Source: HGM13006 sp963649625
Lineage (GTDB): Bacteria; Bacillota; Clostridia; Oscillospirales; Oscillospiraceae
Assembly (NCBI GenBank): GCA_963649625.1
Contig: CAVJIP010000192.1
Coordinates: 1-9,489, forward strand
Direction of reading: 5' to 3'
Length of the DNA stretch: 9,489 nucleotides
The notes beneath the pieces are model-generated. The model was not told the DNA's origin and ran no database searches. It worked only from the letters and a program-made list of their open reading frames with translations. Position 1 is the first letter of the stretch; each line of letters opens with the position of its first letter. Below are positions 1 through 5,992 of this stretch, piece by piece. Both the position numbers and the translations under genes were made by a program.

Positions 1-288
1 AAACAGCACCGTCCAATACTGCTGAAAGCTCACCATATCCGGGATAAATTTCAGGTTTACCTTTTGAGAAATATAGGTAGTCACCGCCTTGGGCCGTCCG
101 CTGCTGTCCGTCTCCTGGGTCTTGTCCGCCCCGAACACCACCCCATAGTTGGCGGTAATCTCCTCCTGGGTCATCAGGGAGTTGGTGGCGGTCAGCAAAA
201 TCGGGGTCAAAAAGGCCAGGGCCATCATCGCCGACAAAAGGGTAAAAAGGATTTTCAGGGTCAATGCCCGCCGCTTATACCGGCTCAT
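1..288 (-). CDS. Carbohydrate ABC transporter permease, MalG type (N-terminal 96 residues; runs off the left edge)
   Basis: This is the first part of an inner-membrane permease subunit of a sugar ABC importer. Its ATG (286-288) overlaps the TGA stop of the upstream permease as ATGA, which implies translational coupling and one operon. The protein starts MSRYKRRALTLKILF, a basic cytoplasmic N-terminus. One hydrophobic segment follows at about residues 12-34, then an extracytoplasmic stretch ending FQQYWTVLF, where MalG proteins have their T-x-E/Q-N-Y-type segment before the second membrane helix. The loop holding the DSSGRPKAV residues looks longer than in many MalG homologues. The EAA loop and the remaining helices lie outside the window. 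MalG-type identity rests on the pairing with a MalF-type gene and this N-terminal pattern. The substrate cannot be read from the sequence. Confidence 0.85.
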   Translation of the reverse strand, partial: MSRYKRRALTLKILFTLLSAMMALAFLTPILLTATNSLMTQEEITANYGVVFGADKTQETDSSGRPKAVTTYISQKVNLKFIPDMVSFQQYWTVLF

Positions 289-1235
289 TCCTCCTCCACA
301 TCCTTTCCCATTCGGTTGTCCGCCCAGAACAGCAGTCCGATAATAAGTACCATCACCAGGCTCATCAGCAGGGCCGCCGAGGACAGCTTCTGATAGTCCA
401 GGTTTTGGAAGGTGTTGTTCATAAAGTGCTGGAGCAGATACAGCCCGTCATAGGGGTATTTCCCGGTGAGCAGATACACCTCCCGGAAAATCTTCATGGA
501 GTTGATCAGGCTGAGAATGGTCACAAAGAGAATGGTGGGGGAAAGATAGCGGAGCTTAATGTGGAAGAAGATCTGCGCCGACCCGGCCCCCTCCAGCATG
601 GCCATCTCCTGAATGTCCGTGGGCACATTGGCCAGGGCCGCCAGGAAGAGAATCATATTGTAGCCCAGGTTTTTCCACAGAAACAGCAAAATCACCACAT
701 AGCGGTTAAAGCCGGACTTCATCCAGTCGATTTTCTCCACCCCAAAGTTGGCTGTCAGAGCGTTCAGGGCCCCGTTATAGCTAAACACCACCTGCCAAAT
801 CAGCACCACCGAGGCCACCGGCACCATCGTAGGGGACAGCATGGCCGTGCGGAACTGGCTTTTCAGGGGGATCTTACGATTGAGCATACAGGCCAGCAGC
901 AGGGACAGCACCACCGAGGCCGGGACGGAAATGCCGGAAAAAATGGCGGTATTTTTCGCCGCCAGCCGGAAGGACTGGTTTTGCAGCAGGTATTTGAAGT
1001 TGTCAAAGCCCACAAACTCGTGAAGCACCGGGTTGTTCACAAAGGCGTAGTAAATCACCACCAGAAAGGGCACCACGAAAAACACCAGCACCCCGATCAG
1101 GCTGGGGGACAAAAAGGCCAGGGAGATGCCCAGCTCCTTCCGGGCCTGCCGCCGCTGCCGGGCCGTCCGTTGTCGGTAGGGGGCCTGTTTTTTCTCCTTC
1201 GGCTGGCTCCAGCCCTTTTCTATCGTTCCATTCAT
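285..1235 (-). CDS. Carbohydrate ABC transporter permease, MalF/UgpA type
   Basis: A 316-residue integral membrane subunit of a binding-protein-dependent sugar importer (CUT1-type). A basic N-terminal tail (residues 1-34) precedes six hydrophobic segments near 36-64, 99-121, 132-155, 177-203, 230-250 and 284-305. The cytoplasmic EAA loop, which docks on the ATPase, is at about residues 210-233: EMAMLEGAG followed by IKLRYLSP, matching the EAA-x3-G-x9-I-x-LP pattern. The length is normal for MalF-like permeases without the large periplasmic loop. The start at 1235 is supported by a GGGAGG ribosome site just upstream (1242-1248). The stop overlaps the next permease start by 4 bases. The solute-binding protein and ATPase genes are not in the window. 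A strong promoter with palindromic operators lies directly upstream, so the operon is probably repressed without its sugar. The substrate is unknown. Confidence 0.92.
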   Translation of the reverse strand: MNGTIEKGWSQPKEKKQAPYRQRTARQRRQARKELGISLAFLSPSLIGVLVFFVVPFLVVIYYAFVNNPVLHEFVGFDNFKYLLQNQSFRLAAKNTAIFSGISVPASVVLSLLLACMLNRKIPLKSQFRTAMLSPTMVPVASVVLIWQVVFSYNGALNALTANFGVEKIDWMKSGFNRYVVILLFLWKNLGYNMILFLAALANVPTDIQEMAMLEGAGSAQIFFHIKLRYLSPTILFVTILSLINSMKIFREVYLLTGKYPYDGLYLLQHFMNNTFQNLDYQKLSSAALLMSLVMVLIIGLLFWADNRMGKDVEEE

Positions 1236-1263
1236 GGCATTCCCTCCCTTCTTTTATTGACGC

Positions 1264-1300
1264 ATTTCCCCGGGAAAATGTTGCGCTCCCCGGGGAAAAA
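1264..1300. promoter_or_regulatory. Two tandem palindromic operator-like boxes
   Basis: Box 1 (1264-1279) reads ATTTCCCCGGGAAAAT: arms TTTCCC/GGGAAA around a central C. Box 2 (1286-1300) contains the perfect palindrome TCCCCGGGGA flanked by A-rich sequence. Their centres are about 20 bases apart, two helical turns. Both lie just downstream of the -10 box at 1313-1318, at roughly +5 to +41 of the predicted transcript, where a repressor would block initiation or early elongation. Palindromes with a central CpG suit LacI-family or similar dimeric sugar regulators. No regulator gene is in the window, so the binding protein is not identified. Confidence 0.5.
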
Positions 1301-1312
1301 GATTATGCCGCC

Positions 1313-1341
1313 ATTATACCACAGGCCGTCCCGGCCTGCAA
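1313..1341 (-). promoter_or_regulatory. Sigma-A-type promoter for the sugar permease operon
   Basis: On the minus strand TTGCAG (1336-1341) is followed after 17 bases by a perfect TATAAT (1313-1318). The -10 box is preceded by TGG, giving an extended -10 (TGnTATAAT). Transcription would begin near 1305, about 70 bases before the MalF-type start codon. The -35 matches the consensus at only three of six positions, but the extended -10 can compensate. A short inverted repeat, AGGCCG/CGGCCT (1323-1337), lies in the spacer and -35 region. Confidence 0.6.
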
Positions 1342-1368
1342 GCCGGGCTTGGGGCGGGCGGCAGCATC

Positions 1369-1407
1369 ATTATACCGCAACCTTCCTTGCTTTTCTCCGG
1401 GGAAATT
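1369..1407 (-). promoter_or_regulatory. Second -10 box with a third palindromic operator at its -35
   Basis: A second perfect TATAAT (1369-1374, minus strand, in the context GCGGTATAATG) lies 56 bases upstream of the first. No good -35 hexamer is found 16-18 bases upstream. That position instead overlaps a third copy of the operator-like palindrome, TTTCTCCGGGGAAA with flanking A/T (1391-1407; six of seven arm positions pair). This could be a second start site controlled at its -35, or an upstream operator for looping with the two downstream boxes. The centre-to-centre distance to box 2 is about 107 bases. Confidence 0.4.
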
Positions 1408-1550
1408 CCTTAAAGATTTTTTAAGAGCTTGTCATCCTCCCGGCCTCCAGCATACACAATCCCCTAAGGGCATTGTCAAGGAAAATCTGTCAAAGCAGGC
1501 AAAAAATAAATCCCGGGGCCACCCTGCGGAAAAATCGACCAAGGCCCGTA
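1408..1550. other. Non-coding stretch with an interrupted palindrome and TTGACA hexamers
   Basis: No convincing gene is seen here. Near 1409-1425 is CTTAAA-5 bases-TTTAAG in an AT-rich patch. At 1456-1476 is a 21-base inverted repeat with ACAAT/ATTGT outer arms and eight of nine arm pairs. Two TTGACA hexamers occur on the minus strand (1474-1479 and 1488-1493). The first is followed after 19 bases by TATGCT (1449-1454), with the palindrome inside the long spacer. This could be a weak regulated promoter, but no gene starts right after it. Confidence 0.3.
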
Positions 1551-1577
1551 AGAGCCGGGGCCATCCGCCCCGGCTCT
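1530..1577 (-). terminator. Probable intrinsic terminator after the HtrA gene
   Basis: A perfect 10-bp inverted repeat, AGAGCCGGGG / CCCCGGCTCT (1551-1560 and 1568-1577), with a 7-base loop begins 30 bases downstream of the HtrA stop codon. On the minus strand a run of five T (1530-1534) follows, but 16 bases after the stem. It is therefore an imperfect intrinsic terminator and may stop transcription only partly. Confidence 0.45.
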
Positions 1578-1606
1578 GCCATGCTGCATTTCATAGAGCA
1601 ATCCGA

Positions 1607-2854
1607 TTAGTCCAGCTCCGCCCGCTCCATCAGGGTCACTTCCACGTCCAGCTCTACACCCTTTCGGAATATGGTCAGCTTTACCCTGTCTCCGGCGGAG
1701 AACTGGTTTTTCACCGTATTAAATTCGTCCATGGTGGAGACCTCCGTGCCGTTGATAGCGGTGATAATGTCTCCTGCCTGAAGCCCCTGGCGGTAAGCGT
1801 CAGAGCTTTCCACCACCTGACGGATACACAGGTTGCCGGGCAGGTCGTAAAACAGCCGCATCTGATTGGACAGAGCCTCCACGGTAAAGCCGAAGGCCGG
1901 CCTGCCGCTGACATAGCCCTTCTCCAGCAGCTCGTCCACAATGGGCTTGGCGGTGGAAATGGGAATGGCGAAGCCGATGCCCTCCACGGTAGTGTAGCTG
2001 GAGTTGAGCTTTACGGTGTTGATCCCGATGACCTGTCCCGCCATATTAATCAGAGGCCCGCCGGAGTTCCCGGCGTTCAGGGCCGCATTGGTTTGCAGCA
2101 GGGTCATGGTACGATCTCCCACCTGCACGTCCCGGTTCAGGCCGCAGACAATTCCGTCGGTCATGGTGCCCCGAAGCTCCGTCCCCAGAGGATCCCCAAT
2201 GGCCACCACCGCATCCCCCACCTGGACGCTGTCTGAGGAGGCAAACTCCGCCGGGGTCAGGTTCCGGGCGTCGATTTTCAGTGCCGCCAAATCAGAGGTT
2301 TCGTCTCCCCCCACCTGCTCGGCCTGGTATTCCGTGCCGTCCTCCAGAAGCACCGTCACCTGCTTTGCCCCGGAGACCACATGATAGTTGGTGAGAATAT
2401 AGCCGTCCGCCGACAGGACGATCCCCGTGCCGGTGGCCTTGGCAGACTCGGTCAGGGCCGTAATGGAAACCACGGAGACGATATTCTTCTGATAAATCTC
2501 CGGCAGGGTCAGGCTGTCGCCCCTCGGCACCTCCAGGGTCATTTCCAGGCCGCTGCCCAGGGCCGGCGTTGCATCCGCCGAAGCGGGCTGAGGGGTCTGG
2601 CTCTCCTGGGCCGTCTCCGCCGCCTGGGCCTCCTGGGCAGGGGTCTCCGAGGTGCCTGGATTTTGGGCCACCGGCCCCTCCCGGCCCATGGCCACCCCTC
2701 CCGCCACGCACAGCAGGAATGCCCCCAGCACGGCAATCATCCAGCCGTAATTCCGGGGCCGCTTGGGAGGACGATACCGTCCCCCGGTACTATAATAATC
2801 ACTATATGGATAGGCGTTGTCGGGCTTCCGGCCCTCCTGCGGGTCAAGATCCAT
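1607..2854 (-). CDS. Membrane-anchored HtrA/DegP-like serine protease with C-terminal PDZ domain
   Basis: A 415-residue S1C serine protease for quality control of exported proteins outside the cytoplasmic membrane. Residues 1-36 are a charged, Tyr/Pro/Arg-rich cytoplasmic tail. Residues 37-56 form a single membrane anchor (GWMIAVLGAFLLCVAGGVAM). Residues 57-100 are a low-complexity Ala/Glu/Gln/Thr/Pro linker. The trypsin-like domain follows with an intact triad: His158 in TNYHVV, Asp188 in TSDLAALKI and Ser264 in GNSGGPL. A PDZ domain occupies about residues 320-410, with the GLQAGDIITAINGTEV signature. The layout and length are those of Firmicutes HtrA/HtrB/YyxA proteins. The start is supported by GGAGGG eight bases upstream of the ATG. 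It is transcribed divergently from the ATP-grasp gene run. Symbols htrA, htrB or degP could all be argued, so none is assigned. Confidence 0.95.
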   Translation of the reverse strand: MDLDPQEGRKPDNAYPYSDYYSTGGRYRPPKRPRNYGWMIAVLGAFLLCVAGGVAMGREGPVAQNPGTSETPAQEAQAAETAQESQTPQPASADATPALGSGLEMTLEVPRGDSLTLPEIYQKNIVSVVSITALTESAKATGTGIVLSADGYILTNYHVVSGAKQVTVLLEDGTEYQAEQVGGDETSDLAALKIDARNLTPAEFASSDSVQVGDAVVAIGDPLGTELRGTMTDGIVCGLNRDVQVGDRTMTLLQTNAALNAGNSGGPLINMAGQVIGINTVKLNSSYTTVEGIGFAIPISTAKPIVDELLEKGYVSGRPAFGFTVEALSNQMRLFYDLPGNLCIRQVVESSDAYRQGLQAGDIITAINGTEVSTMDEFNTVKNQFSAGDRVKLTIFRKGVELDVEVTLMERAELD

Positions 2855-2880
2855 ATGCTGTCCCTCCGCATGAAAGTACA

Positions 2881-2902
2881 GCCGAAGCGCCGCCGCTTCG
2901 GC
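2881..2902 (-). other. Perfect hairpin near the predicted 5' end of the HtrA mRNA
   Basis: Positions 2881-2889 and 2894-2902 are a perfect 9-bp inverted repeat, GCCGAAGCG / CGCTTCGGC, with a 4-base loop. The best minus-strand -10 (2911-2916) would start transcription near 2904, which places the hairpin almost at the very 5' end of the transcript, about 27 bases before the start codon. Such structures commonly protect mRNA from decay or act as regulatory elements. No T-run follows, so it does not look like a terminator. Confidence 0.5.
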
Positions 2903-2910
2903 GTATGTCC

Positions 2911-2939
2911 AGTATAAACGGAATTTGGCGGCTTTGCAT
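2911..2939 (-). promoter_or_regulatory. Candidate HtrA promoter with a weak -35
   Basis: The minus strand carries TATACT (2911-2916), a five-of-six match to the -10 consensus. The hexamer 17 bases upstream (ATGCAA, 2934-2939) is a poor -35, and neighbouring spacings are no better. A start near 2904 would give a leader of about 50 bases containing the 9-bp hairpin. A good -10 without a -35 fits activator-dependent expression, as is common for envelope-stress proteases, but no activator site was recognised. Confidence 0.4.
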
Positions 2940-2992
2940 TAACATTTTATGAATTGTTTGTGAAATGTCCCCCGGTGACGCTTCTTCCGCCG

Positions 2993-3053
2993 TTGCATAT
3001 TCCGAAGGATTGTGATACCATAATACAGTAACGCTACTTCCCACCCAAGGAGG
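2993..3053 (+). promoter_or_regulatory. Candidate promoter and ribosome site of the ATP-grasp gene run
   Basis: TTGCAT (2993-2998) is followed after 17 bases by TACCAT (3016-3021), preceded by TGA, which gives an extended -10 arrangement. A CATAAT hexamer (3019-3024) is an alternative -10 without a matching -35. A full AAGGAGG ribosome site (3047-3053) sits seven bases before the ATG at 3061. The leader would be only about 30 bases. This promoter diverges from that of htrA, and the two -10 boxes are about 100 bases apart. Confidence 0.45.
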
Positions 3054-3060
3054 TTTTTAT

Positions 3061-4383
3061 ATGCAGGAGCTTTCTTCCGCCCAGACCCGGGTCAATCAGT
3101 GGATGCATGACCAGGGGGCCCGGTTTGCCGTGGTGCGTCAGGGCCGGCGGCAAATCACGGAAAATCCCTTTGACCCCATTCCCCGCACCCTGCCGGGAAC
3201 GGAATTTACCCATCTGGAGCAGGGGTTGATTCAGCGGGTCAACGCCGTCAACCTGTTCTTAAACGACATCTATCACCATCGGATGATCCTGCGGGACAGG
3301 GTGATCCCCGAAGAATTTGTGCTTTCCTCTCTGGATTTTCGTCCGGAGTGCATGGACCTGATCCCCGCCAAGGGCATCTACACCCATATCACCGCCACAG
3401 ACCTGATTCGTACCACCGACGGCAGCTGGTACGCCATGGAGGATTCGCTCTCCGTCCCCGACGGCATCACCTATCCCCACTTTGCCCGAAAGCTCTGCCG
3501 GGAGGTCATGCCGGAGCTGTATCAGGCCCCGGCCCTGTGCGACAACTGCGGCCTGGACATTCTGCTGGGGCAGCTTTACCGGGACATTATGGACGACGAC
3601 CCGGCCCTGGAGGACGGCATTGTGGTGCTGCTCCGGGAGGGGGAGGATGCCCTGTCCTCCTTTGAACTTCACTACATGGCCTCCCTGACCGGGGCCGTGG
3701 TGGCCAGCGCCCAGGAGCTGATCGTTATGGACAACAAGGTCTATTACCGGGCCCCGGAGGGAGGCTTCCAGCGGGTGGCCATTCTCCACCGGCAGGCCCT
3801 GGATCGGACGCTGGATCCCCTGTGCTTTGACGAGGAGAGCCCCTGCGGTGTGCCCCATCTGATGGAGGTCTACTGCGCCGGAAACATTGCCATTCTCAAT
3901 GCCCCCGGCTGCTCCGTGGCCGAGGATCGGGGGCTGTTCTGCTTTATCCCCGCCATGATTCGCTACTATCTGGACGAGGAGCCCCTGCTGCCCAATGTTC
4001 CCAGCTATCTTCCCTGGTATCCGGAGCAGCGGGACTACGTTCTGTCCAGGATGGATCAGCTGATCTTCAAGGAGGTAGGCAGTGACCGCCGGGTGGGGGC
4101 CGTATTTGGCCGGGCCCTGACCGACACACAGAAGCAGGCTCTTGCCGCCCGCATTGCGGCGGAGCCCCGGCGGTTTATTGCCCAGGAGATCATGGACGTG
4201 GAGAAGCTCCCGGTGTTCTCCCCGGAGGGTGAGCTCCATGAGGCCCGCTGTGACTTCCGGGCCTACACCGTCCACTCGGATTCCCTTCGGGTCTGGATGG
4301 GAGGCCTGAGCCGGTTCACCGTCCACCGCCCGGACGGCACCCCCGTCAGCGGCTTTAAGGACACCTGGGTCATGGCGGAATAA
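3061..4383 (+). CDS. Circularly permuted type 2 ATP-grasp protein (COG2308 / DUF404-407 type)
   Basis: A 440-residue cytoplasmic protein of the circularly permuted ATP-grasp family, proposed peptide or amide ligases. Family landmarks in order: FDPIPR (37-42), QRVNAVNLFLNDIY (58-71), VLSSLDFRPEC (87-97), KGIYTHITATDLIRTTDG (104-121), MEDSLSVPDGITY (126-138), GVPHLMEVYCAGN (263-275), NAPGCSVAED (280-289), MIRYYLDEEPLLPNVPSY (299-316), K337 and the closing KDTWV (433-437). Two sites depart from the consensus as recalled: LEDN-x-R-x-PSG is MEDS-x-S-x-PDG here, and the GSGGYG-like glycine loop after Lys337 reads GSDRRVG (340-346). Nucleotide binding may be altered or lost. The N-terminus before the first conserved block is shorter than usual. 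The transglutaminase-like gene follows after 11 bases, but the customary alpha-E partner is missing. The family is certain; the substrate is not known. Confidence 0.9.
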   Translation: MQELSSAQTRVNQWMHDQGARFAVVRQGRRQITENPFDPIPRTLPGTEFTHLEQGLIQRVNAVNLFLNDIYHHRMILRDRVIPEEFVLSSLDFRPECMDLIPAKGIYTHITATDLIRTTDGSWYAMEDSLSVPDGITYPHFARKLCREVMPELYQAPALCDNCGLDILLGQLYRDIMDDDPALEDGIVVLLREGEDALSSFELHYMASLTGAVVASAQELIVMDNKVYYRAPEGGFQRVAILHRQALDRTLDPLCFDEESPCGVPHLMEVYCAGNIAILNAPGCSVAEDRGLFCFIPAMIRYYLDEEPLLPNVPSYLPWYPEQRDYVLSRMDQLIFKEVGSDRRVGAVFGRALTDTQKQALAARIAAEPRRFIAQEIMDVEKLPVFSPEGELHEARCDFRAYTVHSDSLRVWMGGLSRFTVHRPDGTPVSGFKDTWVMAE

Positions 4384-4394
4384 GGAGGACAAGC

Positions 4395-5198
4395 ATGAAA
4401 AAATACGCCTTTACCTTCAGCGGACACCAGTCCTTTTCCGGCACCATCACCCGGCACAGCTTTCTGCTGCGGTGTATGCCCGGCACCTATTCCTTCCAGC
4501 GCTCCTATGCCCATCAGCTTACCGTGACCCCCTATACGGCCCTGAGCCATTTGGCCGATGTTTACGGCAATGAGATGTACACGGGAACCATCGACAAAAA
4601 GCACCAGAGCTTTTCCTTTACCGCCTCAGGCTTTGTGCTCTGCTCCAAATATCTCACCCATGAGCCGCTGGATCGGCTGTTTCTCTACCCCACCCGGTTG
4701 ACCCAGTCCTCCCCGGAGATGGCCCGGCTGATTGCCTCTGCGCCCCTGCCGGGGGATCCCTGGGCCAGGGCCCAGGCCCTGTGTGACCTGACCCACAAAA
4801 TGCTCCGGCCTGTAGACTCGTCCTCCCACCGTACCGCCCTTCAGGCCTTCCAGGCCGGCTGGGGCGATCCCAAGGACTTTTCCCAGGTGTTCCTGACCCT
4901 GTGCCGTCTTTCCGGCCTGGGGGCCCGATTTGTGGGCGGTCTGGCCCTGGGCATAGACCGGCCCCACTGCTGGGCGGAGGTCTACTGCGGAAATGTCTGG
5001 CGGGCTCTGGATCCCTCCCTGGGTCAGCCCATTGCGGAGGGGTATCTTAAAATCGCCCACGGCCCGGACAACGGTGCCTGTGCCCTGGGCCGAGGCTGCT
5101 TCCCGGAGGCGGGAAGCGGCATCACTGCGGAGGAGACCCTGTCTGTCCAGGTGACGGAGCACGTCATCCGCACCCGGGACACGGTGCCTCACGCCTAA
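4395..5198 (+). CDS. Transglutaminase-like protein lacking the catalytic cysteine (COG1305 type)
   Basis: A 267-residue cytoplasmic protein with a bacterial transglutaminase-like N-terminal beta domain (about residues 1-100; LRCMPGTYSFQRSYAHQLTVTP) and a papain-fold transglutaminase-like core (about 120-225). His191 in PHCWAEVY and Asp206 in WRALDPSLG of the triad are present, and the helix VFLTLCRLSGLGARFVGG (165-182) is typical. The nucleophile motif, normally G-V-C-x-D-[FHY], reads GDPKDF (157-162), with Pro159 in the Cys position. The reading frame is intact on both sides, so this is a substitution and not a frameshift. Cys170 is the usual LCR cysteine in the following helix and not the nucleophile. 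A GGAGG site lies before the ATG, 11 bases after the ATP-grasp stop, so the two are almost certainly co-translated. It is probably a binding or structural partner of the ATP-grasp protein, or uses different chemistry. Confidence 0.85.
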   Translation: MKKYAFTFSGHQSFSGTITRHSFLLRCMPGTYSFQRSYAHQLTVTPYTALSHLADVYGNEMYTGTIDKKHQSFSFTASGFVLCSKYLTHEPLDRLFLYPTRLTQSSPEMARLIASAPLPGDPWARAQALCDLTHKMLRPVDSSSHRTALQAFQAGWGDPKDFSQVFLTLCRLSGLGARFVGGLALGIDRPHCWAEVYCGNVWRALDPSLGQPIAEGYLKIAHGPDNGACALGRGCFPEAGSGITAEETLSVQVTEHVIRTRDTVPHA

Positions 5199-5254
5199 GG
5201 CAATACCACACAATTGCGCCATAGGGTTTTGCCGAATGATGCGGCGTTGCCCTA
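5199..5254. repeat. Structured inverted-repeat element between two operon genes
   Basis: The 80-base gap after the transglutaminase-like stop begins with GGCAATACCAC (5199-5209), which pairs imperfectly with GCGGCGTTGCC (5241-5251). Nested inside is a second hairpin: TAGGG (5222-5226) with CCCTA (5250-5254), and GCCG (5231-5234) with CGGC (5242-5245), around a 7-base loop and a small T-rich internal bulge. The two pairings compete for the same 3' arm. No T-run follows, so an intrinsic terminator is unlikely. It could be a small dispersed repeat (MITE-like), an RNA-processing site or an attenuating structure. Only one copy is in the window. Confidence 0.35.
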
Positions 5255-5278
5255 AATCTGCGATAAAGGATGATCGCT

Positions 5279-5992
5279 ATGGCTCCACACATCGGGGTTT
5301 TGCCTCTCTACAATCAGGAAAAGCAGACCCTCTGGATCAATCCCCTGTATTTCGGCGGCATTGAGACGGCCGGAGGGCTGCCGTCTCTGCTGCCTCTGTC
5401 GGATTCTCCGGCCCTCTGGGAGGAATACTGCCAGAGCTTTGACGGCTTTGTATTCACCGGAGGGCAGGACGTTGACCCGGCCATCTACGGCCAGGAAAAG
5501 CTGCCCCAGTGCGGCTATCAGGCTCCCCTGCGGGATGCCCAGGAGCTTTGGATGCTCCGGCGGCTCCGGGCGCTGAATAAGCCGGTGCTGGGCATCTGCC
5601 GGGGCATTCAGGTGCTGAACGCTGCCCTGGGAGGCACACTGTATCAAGATCTTCCCACCCAGGCCCCCTCCCCGGTGGTTCACCGGCAGGACAAGCCCTA
5701 TGAGCTGCCCCATCATCAGGTGACCATCGCCCCCGGCACTCTGCTCCATCGCCTGGTGGGGCAGGCCCATCTGTCCGTCAACAGTATGCACCATCAGGCG
5801 GTGTTGACCCCGGCCCCGGGGCTTACCGTGTCCGCCTGGGCCCAGGACGGCATCATTGAAGCCCTGGAGCTGCCGGAGGCCAGGTTCTTCCTGGGCATCC
5901 AGTGGCATCCTGAGCATATGTGGCAGGACTACGCCTCCGCCCGGGCCATCTGGCAGGGGCTGGTGTCCGCCTGCCAGGAATCACCAGAATAA
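5279..5992 (+). CDS. Gamma-glutamyl-gamma-aminobutyrate hydrolase-like class I amidotransferase (peptidase C26, PuuD type)
   Basis: A 237-residue cytoplasmic hydrolase of the class I glutamine amidotransferase fold that typically cleaves gamma-glutamyl bonds. The triad is complete: Cys107 in the nucleophile elbow LGICRGIQVLN, and His210 with Glu212 in GIQWHPEH. The family block FTGGQDVDPAIYG (59-71) and the HHQAV motif (171-175) are present. An ATG also lies at 5270, but it overlaps the AAAGGA ribosome site (5265-5270). The ATG at 5279 has eight-base spacing and yields MAPHIGVLPLY, a normal family N-terminus, so 5279 is chosen. No ligase or synthase domain is attached, so it acts as a hydrolase or as the glutaminase of another protein. 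Its neighbours make cleavage or trimming of a gamma-glutamyl product or a cell-wall stem peptide plausible, but its true substrate is not shown. Confidence 0.9.
   Translation: MAPHIGVLPLYNQEKQTLWINPLYFGGIETAGGLPSLLPLSDSPALWEEYCQSFDGFVFTGGQDVDPAIYGQEKLPQCGYQAPLRDAQELWMLRRLRALNKPVLGICRGIQVLNAALGGTLYQDLPTQAPSPVVHRQDKPYELPHHQVTIAPGTLLHRLVGQAHLSVNSMHHQAVLTPAPGLTVSAWAQDGIIEALELPEARFFLGIQWHPEHMWQDYASARAIWQGLVSACQESPE

Noticed and set aside
1323..1350. GC-rich inverted repeats AGGCCG/CGGCCT and CCGGC/GCCGG read as a terminator
   Set aside because: There is no T-run on either strand, and the repeats sit in the spacer and -35 region of a convincing promoter.
264..1424. Long plus-strand open frame opposite the MalF-type permease
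   Set aside because: It is rich in His, Gln and Gly with no recognisable family and runs through the promoter region. It is an antisense shadow of the well-supported permease gene in GC-rich DNA.
2569..2952. Pro-rich plus-strand open frames opposite the HtrA N-terminus
   Set aside because: They mirror the low-complexity Ala/Glu/Gln/Pro linker of HtrA and have no start signals or recognisable domain.
3259..4392. 377-codon minus-strand open frame opposite the ATP-grasp gene
   Set aside because: Its composition is that of a reverse-strand shadow, while the plus strand has a strong family match across its whole length and a good ribosome site.
4395..5198. Possible frameshift or pseudogene explaining the missing cysteine
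   Set aside because: The frame is continuous, family motifs before and after the site are in register, and no alternative frame at this place restores a G-x-C-x-D motif.
5252..5917. Minus-strand open frame opposite the C26 hydrolase
   Set aside because: No family features are seen. The plus-strand gene has an intact Cys-His-Glu triad and fits the operon.
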